A stretch of 64,000 nt of DNA from Dermacentor variabilis (GCF_050947875.1 NC_134576.1:52328255-52392254); one strand, 5' to 3'; counted from the first letter of the stretch, positions 8,543 to 20,340 are shown. Numbers and translations are program-made. Notes: generated from the letters alone by a model not told the origin.

Positions 8543-11326
8543 TTACAGACAACAATGCTGGTTGTTTAAAAGAGTAGGCAATGTATATGCAATCATTTGT
8601 TGGCCATAGTTAGTGCGGGTCCGTGGTGTAAACCAAAAAGTGATTTCGCGCGTGTCATAAGCATGCATTCTTTCAGTCAAATTAGCAAGTTCTTTCAAGC
8701 ACAGATTGTGTGTTTTAATGCCTTGTTTGTAGCGTGTCATTAGTAGAGAATCGTACAAGTCGACAACAGGTATTACGTTTAGGTTTTTACAGATGGGCCC
8801 TGTGTGTGCGTTATACGGAGCATTGGCAATCAAACGGACAGCCTTTTTCTGTAATCTAGAAAGCCTCAGAATGTTCGAAATTGTGGTGGTTCCCCAGACA
8901 AGGTAGCAATAGCACAGTCTTGAAAAAAAAAAAGTTAATTATACAACAACAGCTTTACTTTCTCAGGCAAAAGAAAACGTGCGCGCCATAATATACCAAG
9001 CGAGCGAGAAAGGCTGGAACAAACAGAATCAGACTGCGAATCCCAGGACATGTCTTCACTAAAGAGTACGCCAAGACATTTCATAGCAGGAACCACCTCC
9101 ATTTTTGATGTGCCAAGACAAAGCGCTAAATCAAAGTTGACTTTCTTGTTTTTAGCTCTAAATAAAATTGCTTTTGTTTTTTGACGTATTTATGGTTAGC
9201 GAGTTGTTCACACGTGTGCAGTTTCGCGAGTACGTTATTTGCGCTGGATTGAATTTCCAATAAATCTGATCCTAAAAAAAATAAGCTAGTATCGTCAGCA
9301 TAAGCTATAAATTGGGTATTTTCATCTATTCTTACTACGTCATTAATATATACATTAAAAAGTAGAGGCCCTAGGATGCTTGCCTGCGGTACTCCGCTGT
9401 TTAGGGATCGAAAGCTTGATTTATAGTTATTAAGTTGCACCTGCTGCTGGCGATTACTCAAGTAGATTTGCATAAGTGTGTAAAATGCTCCTCGGAATCT
9501 ATAATGCTCTAGCTTTTTTAAAAGTGTGGTATGATTAATCCGATCAAAGGCTTTCGAATAGTCTATAAATATTCCAAGTATATAAAGTTGACGCTCGAAA
9601 CCATCTAATATGATTTCTTTTTGAAAAAGTAACGCGGACTCCGTGGAACGTTTTTTACTAAAACCGAATTGGAACGGAGTTATGATGTTATGGCGACTCA
9701 AGAAACTGTTCATTCTTACGTGAATCAACTTTTCAATAGCTTTGGAAAAAATGGGTAGTATGGAAAAAGGCCTGTAGTTTGATACATTATTTCTGTCACC
9801 GCCTTTGAAAACAACGGTGACTTTAGCAACTTGTAACTGTCTCAGGAAATCGCCAGAAGAAAACATTAGATTGATCACATGTGTTAGGGCTGGGGCAATG
9901 ATGTCAAGCACGTACTTGACCGGTCGAATTTGTAGACCATCACGGTCGGCGCAGTAGCTATTTTTGGGGAACGAGAACACTGCTAAAACTTCTGGCTGGG
10001 AGACGGGAAACAAATACGCAGAGTCACGTGTTCTCGAAGGCATAGATTCCATGCAGGACGTATTATGAACACTGCTTGCGACAGAGTCAAAGAAATTGTT
10101 AAAAAGGTCAGCTAGCTTACAGCCAGTGAAAGTATCGTTACTTAATTTGATCTTAGTGGGACCAGTGTTTTCTTTAGAATAACCTTCCAAGAAGGAATTT
10201 AGCCTTTTGCAGATAAGTTCCGGTTTTCTAGATACTTCGTGATTAAATAAGTTATAAAAGTATCGTTCTTTTTGTCTGCGCAAAAAGACTATTTGTCTTA
10301 TTCCGATCTTTCTTAAACGCTTGCAAATCGGAGGCGCTTTTTGTCCTAAGGAACGTTTGAAACTGCATTTTTATCGATGATAGCTTTCAAGCATTCCGAA
10401 GTAAGCCATGGCTTTCTTGCCTTAAGGGGACGGGTCTTTTTGATATAAGGAAAACTTTCGGTGAAGGCTGTTTTAATTTTGTCTATTAGTAGTTCATACG
10501 CATGAGTAGCGTTACCACTGCCATAGATGGAGCGCCAGTCTGTAGTTAATAAAATTAAACGAAAACGCTGCAATGTCTCTTGGTTTACGTTACGGTATGT
10601 GACAGAACTTTCATGTTTGTTTTTTGAGTGTGGTTTGTTAAATCTTTGTATTATGTATATGGACAAATGGTCACTAATATGTGATCCGAGAACTCCTGAG
10701 TCAATTGTCTGATTTTGACAGTTTGTGATAAAAGCATCAGTACATGTTGGTGCACTTAACTGTATACGTGGCGGTTGTTTTATCACATTTACCAACGCAT
10801 TTACTTCGAACATTTCCGTAAGTTGTGCCTATGGGACTGAGTTGCTCAAAAAAATCAATGTTAAGATCACCTCCCAAGATTAGTTTGTAATTATTGTCGT
10901 TAATCCAAGCAAGAAATTAGTCTAAAAAAGATAAAAATGAAGGTAGTGTCCCTCCAGCTGGGCGATACGTAACCGATGAAATACCATATTTGCACTTTAC
11001 CGTAAGAATTTCATAATCATCTGCAATTCAAGAATAATTTTAGAGCAGTTCGCTTTCAAATCTGTCTTGAACCATTAACGTAAGACCCGACGATTCAGAA
11101 AGTAAGACTTATAACCAGGCAACTTGAGTACATCCAGTTCATTTGTATACCAAGTTTCGGTCATCATAACTACGTCAAAACAAAATTTAAAACTTTCCAT
11201 AAAAGTTGTGATGACGTCTTCTTTGTTCCGGGCCGACTGGGCATTAATATGAAGAGCTGAAACATGGCTGCTAACAGAGACAGGTATACTTAAATGACTT
11301 GGCAATTTAAAATTCGGATCCGTCAT
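8543..11326 (-). pseudogene. LINE ORF2: APE endonuclease and reverse transcriptase, frameshifted
   Basis: Endonuclease motifs appear in order across frames: HINAQSARNKEDVITTF and MMTETWYTNEL (11250-11150), VTYRPAGGTLPSF (about 10970), LILGGDLNID (about 10880) and SHISDHLSIY (about 10690). The reverse transcriptase is in one clean frame at 10283-9126: KGGDRNNVSNYRPFSILP, QFGFSKKRSTESAL, FIDYSKAFDRINH, SGVPQASILGPLLFNVYIND and FIAYADDTSLF, with the catalytic YADD intact. PQAS replaces the usual PQGS. A further fragment at 8833-8543 (IANAPYNAHTGPICKNLN, RTNYGQQMIAYTLPTLLN) is the C-terminal region. At least three frame breaks separate these blocks. The intact enzyme would nick target DNA and copy its RNA by target-primed reverse transcription. 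Confidence 0.85.
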
Positions 11327-11366
11327 TCAAGACGGGAATTTAAAAAAAAAAATGTGCGAGGGAAAG

Positions 11367-12137
11367 CTAATGACGAACACCTGCCTGCTGCAGGTGCTCA
11401 TCTATCTTCACTAGGTCAGCGACACATGTTATTTGAAGCGCATTCGAAGACTCAGTCCTTCTTGCGAATATTTTACCATCTGTGGTCCACACAAACCGCC
11501 ATCTCTTTTCCTTCTTTTTCTCAATGGTCATGGCAAGCAACTTTGTGAGCTGTGGACAAAGATGTTCATTTATATATATGGGTGACTTGCCAGAACAGCC
11601 GATGTCAGCCACGGAAGGACGCAGCTTTCGTGCCTTGCGAAGAAAAGAGTCGCGTTCTGACCTGCTTTTGAATTGAAAAATGATTGGCGGCCAGCTATCC
11701 TTTGAACGAACACGGTGGCACACATCGATTTCGTTTTTCGCGATGGGTTGATTTATCGCATTTCCAAGCACGTCAAGCAGTTGAAACAAGTTTTCATTTG
11801 CAGCAAGTGGTACATTCTTCAGTTCAATGTTTTTGTTACGGGAATACTGTTCTAGCGTGATCATTCTGTTGTCAGTGTCAGAAACCTGGTTCTTTAGTTC
11901 CACATAATCCTTCATGAGTGCCTGATTTCGAGTTCTAAGTTCCCGATTTTCTTCCTGCAATTTTTCACAGTGGCCAGTCATGTCTTCAAACTTTTTCTTG
12001 AAAAACTCGAGGCTTTTTGTCATCTCGCGATGTTGATTTCTGAGCTCTCTATCAAGAGCCGAACAAGTGTCCTGAAATTCTTTCCGGAAATCCTCGACAA
12101 GCTTCTCTATATCGTCAGACTTATTTCTAGGCGACAT
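11367..12137 (-). CDS. LINE ORF1 protein (coiled coil plus FP25K-like RNA-binding region)
   Basis: An intact 256-residue frame starting MSPRNKSDDIEKLVEDF. Residues about 5-100 form a long charged coiled coil (HCEKLQEENRELRTRNQAL). Residues about 105-200 contain NIELKNVPLAANENLFQLLD, DVCHRVRSKDSWPPIIFQF and the RNaseless RRM-like part up to IYINEHLCPQLTKLL. The last 50 residues include RFVWTTDGKIFARRTESS. This layout matches ORF1 proteins of CR1/L2 elements related to the baculovirus FP family, which bind element RNA as multimers. It has survived without a stop although ORF2 is broken, which suggests a fairly recent insertion. Confidence 0.82.
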   Translation of the reverse strand: MSPRNKSDDIEKLVEDFRKEFQDTCSALDRELRNQHREMTKSLEFFKKKFEDMTGHCEKLQEENRELRTRNQALMKDYVELKNQVSDTDNRMITLEQYSRNKNIELKNVPLAANENLFQLLDVLGNAINQPIAKNEIDVCHRVRSKDSWPPIIFQFKSRSERDSFLRKARKLRPSVADIGCSGKSPIYINEHLCPQLTKLLAMTIEKKKEKRWRFVWTTDGKIFARRTESSNALQITCVADLVKIDEHLQQAGVRH

Positions 12138-12238
12138 TGCTCACAAAATAAAAAAAGAAAGAAAGAAAAGCACTGTGGCAGCAACGGCAGCAGAGGCAAG
12201 TCGCGGGTGTCAGAATAGGCAAATAGGAATGTGACTAA

Positions 12239-12634
12239 CCTGTAATATTTCAAAATCGTGTTTTAGCGGACATGCGTCAGATGCTGCCGCCACCGCCAAA
12301 GTGCGCAGGAAAACGGTTTTCGGGACTTGATATAGCCACTGGTCCAGGGGCGCTCCGCAAAGTGCGTTGATAGCGGAGCTATGGCAGGGAAATCCATGCG
12401 ATGATACGGGCTCGCAGCATCGGCAATCAGGCTGCAAGTGGCAGAAAAAACCGGGGGTAAAGTTGAATGCTTGAAACTGGGGTAGGCCAAAGATGGGGCA
12501 CCACAGTCTTGCGACGAGCGCCCGAGGATTCCACGGGTAAAATTTGTAGACGAGGCAGAAGTCACCGTACCTGTAATATTTCAAAATCGTGTTTTAGCGG
12601 ACATGCGTCAGATGCTGCCGCCACCGCCAAAGTG
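12239..12634 (-). repeat. Duplicated 66-bp unit in the LINE 5' region
   Basis: The segments 12239-12303 and 12570-12634 are essentially identical (each contains TCAAAATCGTGTTTTAGCGG and CAGATGCTGCCGCCACC) and are separated by 265 bp. On the minus strand each ends TATTACAG and is followed by GT (GTTAGT or GTACGG), so each resembles the end of an exon. They could be tandem promoter monomers of the LINE 5' UTR. Confidence 0.75.
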
Positions 12635-12635
12635 C

Positions 12636-13459
<824 letters not shown>

Positions 13460-13645
13460 AGGGGGAAGGGGGTTGTGATGACGTAACGCCAAGTGCGTGC
13501 CGTGCCACTTCGTCATCACGTGCACTGATAGCAGCAGCGTATAAGCAGTTGCTGCCTATAAAAGCGCGTCAAAAGAATAAACGCCGATTCCTTGTTGCAC
13601 CGGCCACTGTTGTTTCTGGAGTACGGCTTCTCGGCTGCCGCACGC
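13460..13645 (+). mobile_element. Possible LTR fragment with TATA box and polyadenylation signal
   Basis: CTATAAAAGCGCG (about 13556) is followed 20 bp later by AATAAACGCCGATTCC, then a pyrimidine-rich stretch ending near CTGCCGCACGCTACTACA. A TATA box and an AATAAA this close together, followed by a CA-ended stretch, are typical of an LTR U3-R-U5. No partner LTR or internal region is seen, so it would be a solo or truncated LTR. It could instead be a compact host promoter. Confidence 0.35.
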
Positions 13646-14301
13646 TACTACAGGGCTAGTCAGAAAATTTGCGGCGGGGGGTTCGAACACTCCCCCCCCC
13701 CCCCCTCGGCTACGCCAACGGCCTGCGATTTCAGGCAGTCAATCAATGCGGTTCGCGCGCTAAGCGCAAGCGCGCATATGTGGCCGGAGGACGGTGCTTG
13801 CGAGACGAGAGGCGCGCACAGCTGGCCAATTCACTGACGCAGAGAAACCAAGCCACTTTCATGCCATATGGGAAGCATCACGTGTGCAGAACTTCCGGCG
13901 ATCTGCTTGCGCCCAGTTGCAGAACTCAAACGAAAAAAAAAAAGATGAACATTTTCGCCGACGGATCTCTAGCTGAACAACGTGCGGTGATTTTTAAAAG
14001 CGCGTGATTTGTTCTTTTACCTCCCGCGCGGCGCCGTCCTGAAATACTCCGATGCAACAAGGTCATTCACTCTATCAACAATTATAAAGCTGATCAACCG
14101 ATTTTAGCAACTAAGTGAGCGCAATGCAATGACTACTCGACCATCCAGTGTCTGCCGTGCTGAAGGGATAAGAGGCCAATAGTGAAGAAAGCATCATGAC
14201 GTGTTAAATGTTTCCTTTTAATAGTTGTTTGCGTTAGAAGAGACCACTAGGTATTGCGTGGAATCGTTAGTACTGGTCCGGTCCTAGACATGTCATAGTA
14301 A
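13646..14301. other. No gene recognised
   Basis: Contains a G-run/C-run pair (13674-13704) with TTCGAA between the runs; otherwise no recognisable feature. Confidence 0.45.
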
Positions 14302-14421
14302 GCTTCGTAAGAGCCCGACGCAAGACACGGACAAAAGAATGGTAAAAAACGACTACACAGCGCCGTGTCGTGGTTTTTTGCCTTCCTTTTGTCCGTGTCT
14401 TGTGTCGCGCTGTTACGAAGC
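14302..14421. mobile_element. Foldback element, 57-nt arms and 6-nt spacer
   Basis: Arms 14302-14358 and 14365-14421 are inverted copies with few mismatches; the outer ends are GCTTCGTAA and TTACGAAGC. The right arm contains GTCTTGTGTCGCGCTGTT and is followed by ATGAATCCGAATCAACTTGCCC. A very similar suffix closes the Penelope-like dimer at 32370-32413. No ORF. It is probably a foldback derivative of a Penelope-like terminus. Confidence 0.75.
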
Positions 14422-14574
14422 ATACAATGAATCCGAATCAACTTGCCCAACTTGCCGTCTTAGCCATGTCGTTAACATTAATTAAGAGTAAATTAAGCGA
14501 GCTAGAACTGTGCCTTAAAAACATTATAGGCGTAACTTTCGATTTGAAGTAATTCTGATCAATTTGCACGAACT

Positions 14575-14813
14575 CTGTACGAACACATGGGGCTCCCGGC
14601 CATGACGTGTAATGCCTTGTGAAGTGCCTTAGCGAAGTAAAGCACGACGAGGCCTAGCTCTTTGTCGATGCTGAATGCAATGTAGTGCACGAACTCACCT
14701 ACATGCGTGGCTGTCGACAACCCTCTGCGGAATCCATGACGTATTCCTGATAACGTGTCGGTATTTAAGAAATTCGTTAATGTGCTTGACCAGAATGTGT
14801 TAGTGGCTCGCAT
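14575..14813 (-). mobile_element. LINE reverse transcriptase fragment
   Basis: The minus-strand frame contains GIRHGFRRGLSTATHVGEFV followed by a decayed LDFSKAFD block (VVLYFAKALHKALH). This is the fingers/palm region of a CR1/L2-type reverse transcriptase, of the same kind as the relic at 32740-33330. About 80 codons remain and the catalytic YADD is absent. Confidence 0.6.
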
Positions 14814-15054
14814 GTCACATATGAGTGAAATGGGTCTAAAACAAGAGGTCCCCGTTTCTGTGATCTCTAATTCATCTTACGTGGCGCGGCGCTTAGATGA
14901 TAATACATTCAATCAACAAGCCAAGATTCTAATACATACAGTTCAGTTTCTAGTGTATCCCGTGCAGCAAAAATCAACGAGTTATCGCAGCGGATCGCAC
15001 AGGCAAATGGAAAATCGAACACTAAGAAGCACGTGTTCGATAGGAGGAAGTAAT

Positions 15055-15210
15055 CTGTAAGAGACCACCTGGTGTACATGTCCATTTCGTCTGCTGCTGA
15101 AGTGCTGATTGGCCGTGGCACCTGGTTGCTGCGGATGCGAAGCCCAGCCCAGCCAATCAGTTCTTCAACAGCAGACGAAATGGACATGTACACCAGGTGG
15201 ACTCTTACAG
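15055..15210. mobile_element. Foldback element, 59-nt arms and 38-nt spacer
   Basis: Arms 15055-15113 and 15152-15210 are inverted copies: CTGTAAGAG/CTCTTACAG at the ends and CACCTGGTGTACATGTCC within. The spacer is unrelated to other foldbacks here. There is no ORF and I could not identify a flanking duplication. It lies just downstream of an M13 peptidase fragment. Confidence 0.8.
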
Positions 15211-15376
15211 AATGCTTCCCCTGGTTTACGAAATGGGGTTATTTAGCGGGCACGATTCGGGATATAACAGACGAGAGCGCCTATTTTATAAGTGGTAAAA
15301 TGTAAAGGAAGGCTTTATGGCCATGCAACTATAGTAACGATGACAATCGGCAACAACTTGGCGATCGCGAACGTGA

Positions 15377-15805
15377 CGTGAAGCAGGACGTGAGGAGGCG
15401 TCCGACGTCGCCTTTGTGCACGCCATTTCGCTCGGCACCTGTGATGAGCGAGTACATGATCATGAAATCTTGGTCTTCGTTCGTCGGCAGTTTATCGCTG
15501 GTGACGCTGGAGCAGACGTAGGCGAAGAAATCTTTGCAAGGGTTTACGGTCGCGTTGACGTAGCGGGACAATTCGTCGGCTTCACGTGGGCAGCAGAACG
15601 ACACTTGGTCCTTCTTCCTTTGTTGTTGGCGTAGGTAGGTTTCGAAGGCGACGGCTCCGAGGATGGCGAACAGTTCAACTGCAAGGCGGCCGCGTCGGCG
15701 AAACATCAGGCGATGCCCAGTGTGCTTGCAACATAAACAGTTGGGCGCAGTCACGTCTGAAGTGGTGCCACACTGTGGCCGAAGTGAGGTTGTCGCCTCC
15801 TGCAT
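15377..15805 (-). pseudogene. M13 (neprilysin-like) peptidase N-terminal fragment, copy A
   Basis: M13 enzymes are type II membrane zinc peptidases that cut small peptides outside the cell. This frame starts MQEATTSLRPQ, has a CC pair, RRRGRLAVELFAILGAVAFE (membrane anchor, residues about 35-60), then CCPREADELSRYVNATVNP and CKDFFAYVCSSV, the Cys-rich start of the ectodomain, and VHKGDVGRLLTSCFTS. It matches copy B (18948 downwards) along about 143 codons, including the start Met, and then stops matching abruptly at about 15377. The frame is uninterrupted but lacks the remaining roughly 500 residues, including the catalytic region. Either it is a truncated duplicate or a first exon whose donor I cannot see. 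Confidence 0.65.
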
Positions 15806-15860
15806 GACCGTTGCTGGGCCCGATGGTTCTTCTTCTTCCTCTGCTTCTTCTTAGTGCCAC

Positions 15861-16464
15861 ATCCAGGGATCTTGAAGACGCACCGATGTAAGGTGCCTCG
15901 ATGTCAGTGCCGCCTCCCGTCGAAAAGCGTGGTATCGAGACAACCTACATCGACGGCGTGTCATGCGCAGCGAAGGATGTTGTTTGAATACTTTTATTCC
16001 ACATGGTTTCGCAAAGCAGTCCTGGTTAAATCGACACGCGCATGGCGTAGGCGCTTTCATTAACTTAGTATAACCGGGAGTTCGGAAACCAGAGACCCGC
16101 TGCCGAGTTGATTTAGCCTCACCGGCACTCGCTGAGCTCGAAGTCTGGCATTTTGGCTACTTTGTTCTGGGACCAACATGTCGAGCCGCGCAGACGGCGG
16201 GAAACGATAGACAGATGGGACACGGGGTCTTCGTGATGGCTATCCGTCTCTCATCCTCTGCGCTGTTAGACGTAATATTGACGATGACGATAACTTAAAG
16301 GCAGTAATATAACATCAAAGAAGCTTTATGGCCTTCAAAAGTGTACGGAACAAGGCTAATAATAACCATAGTTTAAAATTACAGGGAAAAACGCGATGGT
16401 CGTCGATTTTCAACGCAAACAAGAGGAAGGTCGTCCCAGCTATACACCGGAATTGACAAGTTTT
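15861..16464. other. No gene recognised
   Basis: Spacer between M13 fragment A and an I-like retroelement tail. No domain seen. Confidence 0.45.
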
Positions 16465-16909
16465 GTGGTGGTGGTTACAACATCTTTATTAAAAAAAATT
16501 ATGGCGGGATCCCCCTGTTGGGAGCGACACCCTCGGCCCGTGTGACAATTTTCAGTTGTTCCCCGAGCTCGGTAGCAGTCCTATGTAAGGCCTCCCAGGT
16601 AAGTTTAGAGGGGGCTGACAAGTGTTCGGGGGGAGGTGAACCCTTACATACCCAGAGGATGTGGTCTTTTGTTGCCAATTCGTTCAGGTTACAATTTTGA
16701 CATATGGGGTTAAATTCCCCATTGGTGATAATCGCCAATCTATGTGGGCTGAGAAAAGAGTTTGTCCGAAGCTGGCGAAGGACTGTGGCCTGCGCTCTGG
16801 TAAGGTCCCGATCAGGCGCTGGATAAGTGCGCCTCATTTCTTTATACAAATTTGTGATTTCGTTATATGTGGTCGCCGCACCCGGAGAATCCGAGTCGGA
16901 GTGGCGCAC
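16465..16909 (-). mobile_element. I-like non-LTR retrotransposon C-terminus and 3' end
   Basis: An open minus-strand frame (16909-16499) contains ATVLRQLRTNSFLSPHRL, then CQNCNLNELATKDHILWVC, a CxxC-H-C zinc knuckle, and SKLTWEALHRTATELGEQL. This is the conserved C-terminal region of I-like elements. AATAAA (complement of 16485-16490) and a short ACC-rich tail follow (16465-16480). The copy is 5'-truncated. It sits between the two M13 peptidase copies. Confidence 0.8.
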
Positions 16910-16934
16910 CTCCCAGTTTGTGCGGTTTCCAGAT

Positions 16935-18948
16935 TTTCACTGAACTTCAATCACATTCTTCATAGAAGTACAAGCGGTGGCATGTACATATTTCAGTATC
17001 TTAGGCAACATAACGGCAGGAAATTCACGAGAATGATAGTTCGAACCTGGGGTGCTGTTTGTGGAAAGCACAGCCACCGGCGCTTTGGTCGGACTTCGAA
17101 ATGCTTTCGCGAAATCGTCAACGCACAAGAGTGATGCGTTCGTGAGGCGCGCATCATGCTCGACTAACTTGTCGGGCAACGTTTGTAGGCACTGATAATA
17201 AAGAACAACTGTTCCTTCGACAGGTGTAAGGGACTTTCGGTGACCTTGGACGTGTTAAGAGTCGGATTTGTTGTTGAGAGCGTCCAATATGGACAGTAAA
17301 CAGGTACGGCGGTACGTCCTTGCTGATCGGTATTTTCTGCTCTATATAGGCAGGCAATCAATCTGTCAATACTCGAACGAGTTCTCGCATTCCACAACAT
17401 GTGATCCAACGTCTTGTACCACAGGCTTTCCGCTAACATTCAGTCAAGAAGCGCATGGTCCGACAGGTCGCGGCTGTTTGTGCTCAAGCCAATCTATAAT
17501 TAGGGAGAAGTAGAAGCAGGTGCGCGTTCGTATTTCAGCATATTCTTGCTGTCCAGGTCAAGTTTGCGGCTAGTGGCGACTTTGTAGGCGTTCCTGCCCT
17601 CTCAGCAGATTCTCGCCCATGTCGTCCGTCCTGTTCGGATCCGTTAGAAAACTGAATCGGCTCGCATCCGTGGGAACGACAAGGACCAGATTCTAAAAAA
17701 AAAAGCGCGCAACTATTCTCATTCTCCAACGTCAAACAGCATGCTGGAATGATAGTCGGCGCGCACAGCGCGCTTCACAGCGGCGAACACCGCCTGTGCC
17801 TCGGCGTCAGCTCTGCGGTCCTCATGGTTTCACGGTCTGCAAACGTGTTCCAGGCTTCCCAGATGTAGTTCAAGCTTTCTAAGCAATTGCTGAAGGCACT
17901 CAGGTGAGAGCCGTCGTAAAAGTGGTAAAGAACTCGCAAACCACGAACAAGTGTGCCACACGAGGTAGGCGATCTTTGTCGCAGCGGTTTCACCTCCGTC
18001 GTCTTGCGCGGCGGACTCGCTGTGATGTCGTACTTGTTCGACACCCTGGGCTTTGACGAACATCGAGTGTTGTAGCTTGTATACGTAGGGACTGAGACCA
18101 GCTTCGAGTTTCTTCACGTGCCACCCGTCGTGGTTGAAATAATGGCTTTCGTTGGGAATTGTGTACGTTCTCTTGGTTCGACCAAACGCCATAAACTTTC
18201 TAAAGAGCTTTACTACGAAGTTAGTCACGTTTCGACCCTCCAGCGTCATATCGCAGTGCTTCTTGAGAGCAACTACAGTGACTCTTATGACGTTTAAGGA
18301 ACTGCGAATGCTGCAGATGAGGTTGATTGTGAGGAACACGAAGTGACCGGTTAGGGCTGAAAGAAACTTGTATAGCTGATGGCATGGCGTACTTTACCCA
18401 TGAAACTGAAATGTACGCAGTAACGCCACCCGTGTACATGTGTCGTAAACGTTTCAGCTCGTGTTGTAGCAGTACGTGGGAAGGAGAGTACAAGAACGAC
18501 TCTGGACGTGCGACAGCCTCCTTGGAAGACGTGAAGTAGCACGTGAGGAAGCGCCCGACGTCGCCTTTCTGCACGCCATCTCGCTTGGCAGTTGTGATGA
18601 TCGAGTACATGACCTGGAAATCTTGATCGTCGCTCGTTGATAGCTTATCACTGATGACGCTGGAGCAGCGGTGAAGAAATCTTTGCAAGGGTTTATGGTG
18701 GAGTTCACGTACCGCGACAATTCGTGGGCCTCACGTGGGCAGCCGAACATCACCTTCCGTCCTAGAATGGTGATCTACGTAAATATTGAAGGAGACGGCA
18801 CCGAGGACTGCGAGCAGTGCGACTACGAGACCGCATCCGCAGAAGCACAGGCGATGCCTGCAGTGTCCTTGCAACATACACGATTGGGCGCAGTCACATT
18901 TGGAACTGTGCTACTGCGTTGGTGACGTGTGGTCCTGGCGTCCTGCAT
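16935..18948 (-). pseudogene. M13 (neprilysin-like) peptidase copy B, multiply frameshifted
   Basis: Homologous to copy A from the start Met (MQDARTTRH at 18948; both copies share VTAPN and CCK). Next come a frameshifted membrane anchor (LAVLGAVSFNIY), CPREAHELSRYVNSTINP, a shifted SDKLSTSDDQDFQVMYSI and GDVGRFLTCYFTSS. Later blocks include NESHYFNHDGWHVKKLEAGL, AVFAAVKRAVRADYHSSMLF, LAESLWYKTLDHMLWNARTR, SKEQLFFIISAYKRC and NASLLCVDDFAKAFRSP. The last two match the M13 C-terminus (QLFF, then the EAF-C region). I see no HExxH zinc motif in any frame, so this may derive from an already inactive subfamily. At least six frame breaks and no introns over 2 kb suggest a processed copy or a decayed intronless gene. 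Confidence 0.7.
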
Positions 18949-18960
18949 GACGCCAGGACC

Positions 18961-19890
18961 ATAGGCGTGGTACTTACCCACAACAAAAATGGCCTAGGAA
19001 GGATGATTATTAGGATGACCTTAAAGACACTGGCACCCAGGTAACCAATAGCAGGGATTGGCCCAAGAGCAGGGCAGATTTCATGGGAATGAATTGAAAG
19101 ATATGCGTAATAATAACGAGAGATGAATGAAAGGTAAGTGGAGGTGATATTTATTTTCCTTGAACGGTCAGACTGAGTGAACGAAACTAAAATATCTAAA
19201 AGAAAGGAAGAACCAATAAAGAAATAACCTATGAGGCTAACAGGAAAATTGGTGGGTTTCCAAAAGAAATGGCTCTGTGGCGATGCATATATCTCTGCGG
19301 GTGGGTCCCAGCAAGGAAGCCTATGCAGCTTTCCTGGACATTTATCAACTAACGAATAACATGGAATGCGTGTGAAACACTCGGTCTTGGCAGGTCCCTG
19401 AAAACAAGCAACGTATAGTGATTTAATGCTGCTTACGAAGGGCCTCTATAATTGCGGCAGAGAGACGAAATAACAAACCTAGGTGTTTTGTGCTATGCTT
19501 TCCTTTCTTTTTAGAACTCACTGGAGCTCAGAGGAATCGATGTCTTATAGACGAAAAAAAAAACATTATTGTGCCTTACCACGTAAATTATTTTCTATTT
19601 CTTTGAAGACAAACAGCGTCAGAATTACTGGCAGCAAAAGCAGTTACAGACAGCGTAGGCAGGAACAAACTTCGTGCAAAATATTACGCTTGAACATAAG
19701 TGGGTGCGTTAGGATAAAGTAGACAAATAGACGTTATCGACACCGAAACTGGCAAAAAGGTCACTCGCTCGCTGAAATGACGCGGAATTCAATGCACTGA
19801 GAATCAGACAGCTCAAAACATTGAGAATACGTTTGGGGCTCGCCTCATATCGCTAATTACGCTGTGCACGCGCCGTCTGCTTAATGAAGT
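18961..19890. other. No gene recognised
   Basis: AT-rich sequence upstream of the M13 pseudogene on its strand. A promoter might be expected here if the gene was ever transcribed, but no TATA or initiator is convincing. Confidence 0.4.
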
Positions 19891-20038
19891 GATAATTAGA
19901 GAGTTACAGCTCAGCGGGTTTACGGGTCAGCGGGCGAGCGGAGACGCCACTGCGCATGCGCGGTACGCTGGGCTCGCTCTCTCGTACCCTCTCCCCAGCG
20001 GAGCGCGCGCAGTGGACCAGCGTTTTTGCGAAACAAAC

Positions 20039-20242
20039 ATGGCGACCACCCGCACGAACAGCGGCATGTCGTCGTCATCGTCTTCAAACGCGGTGTTGGC
20101 TCGCCTGCAGCCGAAAAAACCTCGGAGGTGTTTCGCCACTGAAGAGGACCTCTGTATCCCGCGAGAGGTTTCAGCAACGAGACCGTTTGGCGACGAATTG
20201 AAGTGGATGACCGCGATCGAGAACCTGAAGCGACCGTACTGA
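20039..20242 (+). pseudogene. SANT/Myb-like DNA-binding domain N-terminal fragment
   Basis: Starts MATTRTNSGMSSSSSSNAVL and continues LQPKKPRRCFATEEDLCIPR, EVSATRPFGDELKWM and TAIENLKRPY before TGA. F-S/A-x-E-D-D-L-x-LLREV and FG--L-W--I-ENL are the first helix and linker of SANT/Myb-like proteins that are abundant in ticks, usually repeated and often linked to DNA transposons. The frame stops before the second helix, so the domain is incomplete. The surrounding GC-rich sequence and the upstream repeat could be its promoter. Family assignment is from memory of the pattern. Confidence 0.35.
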
Positions 20243-20340
20243 TCTTTTCACAGCAACTCCAACCTTGTTCGACAGGTTGCACAGCAAACCGTTTTGCTCG
20301 ACCGATCGAGTGAGGGATCGCTGAACTAAATCTAGAGATT

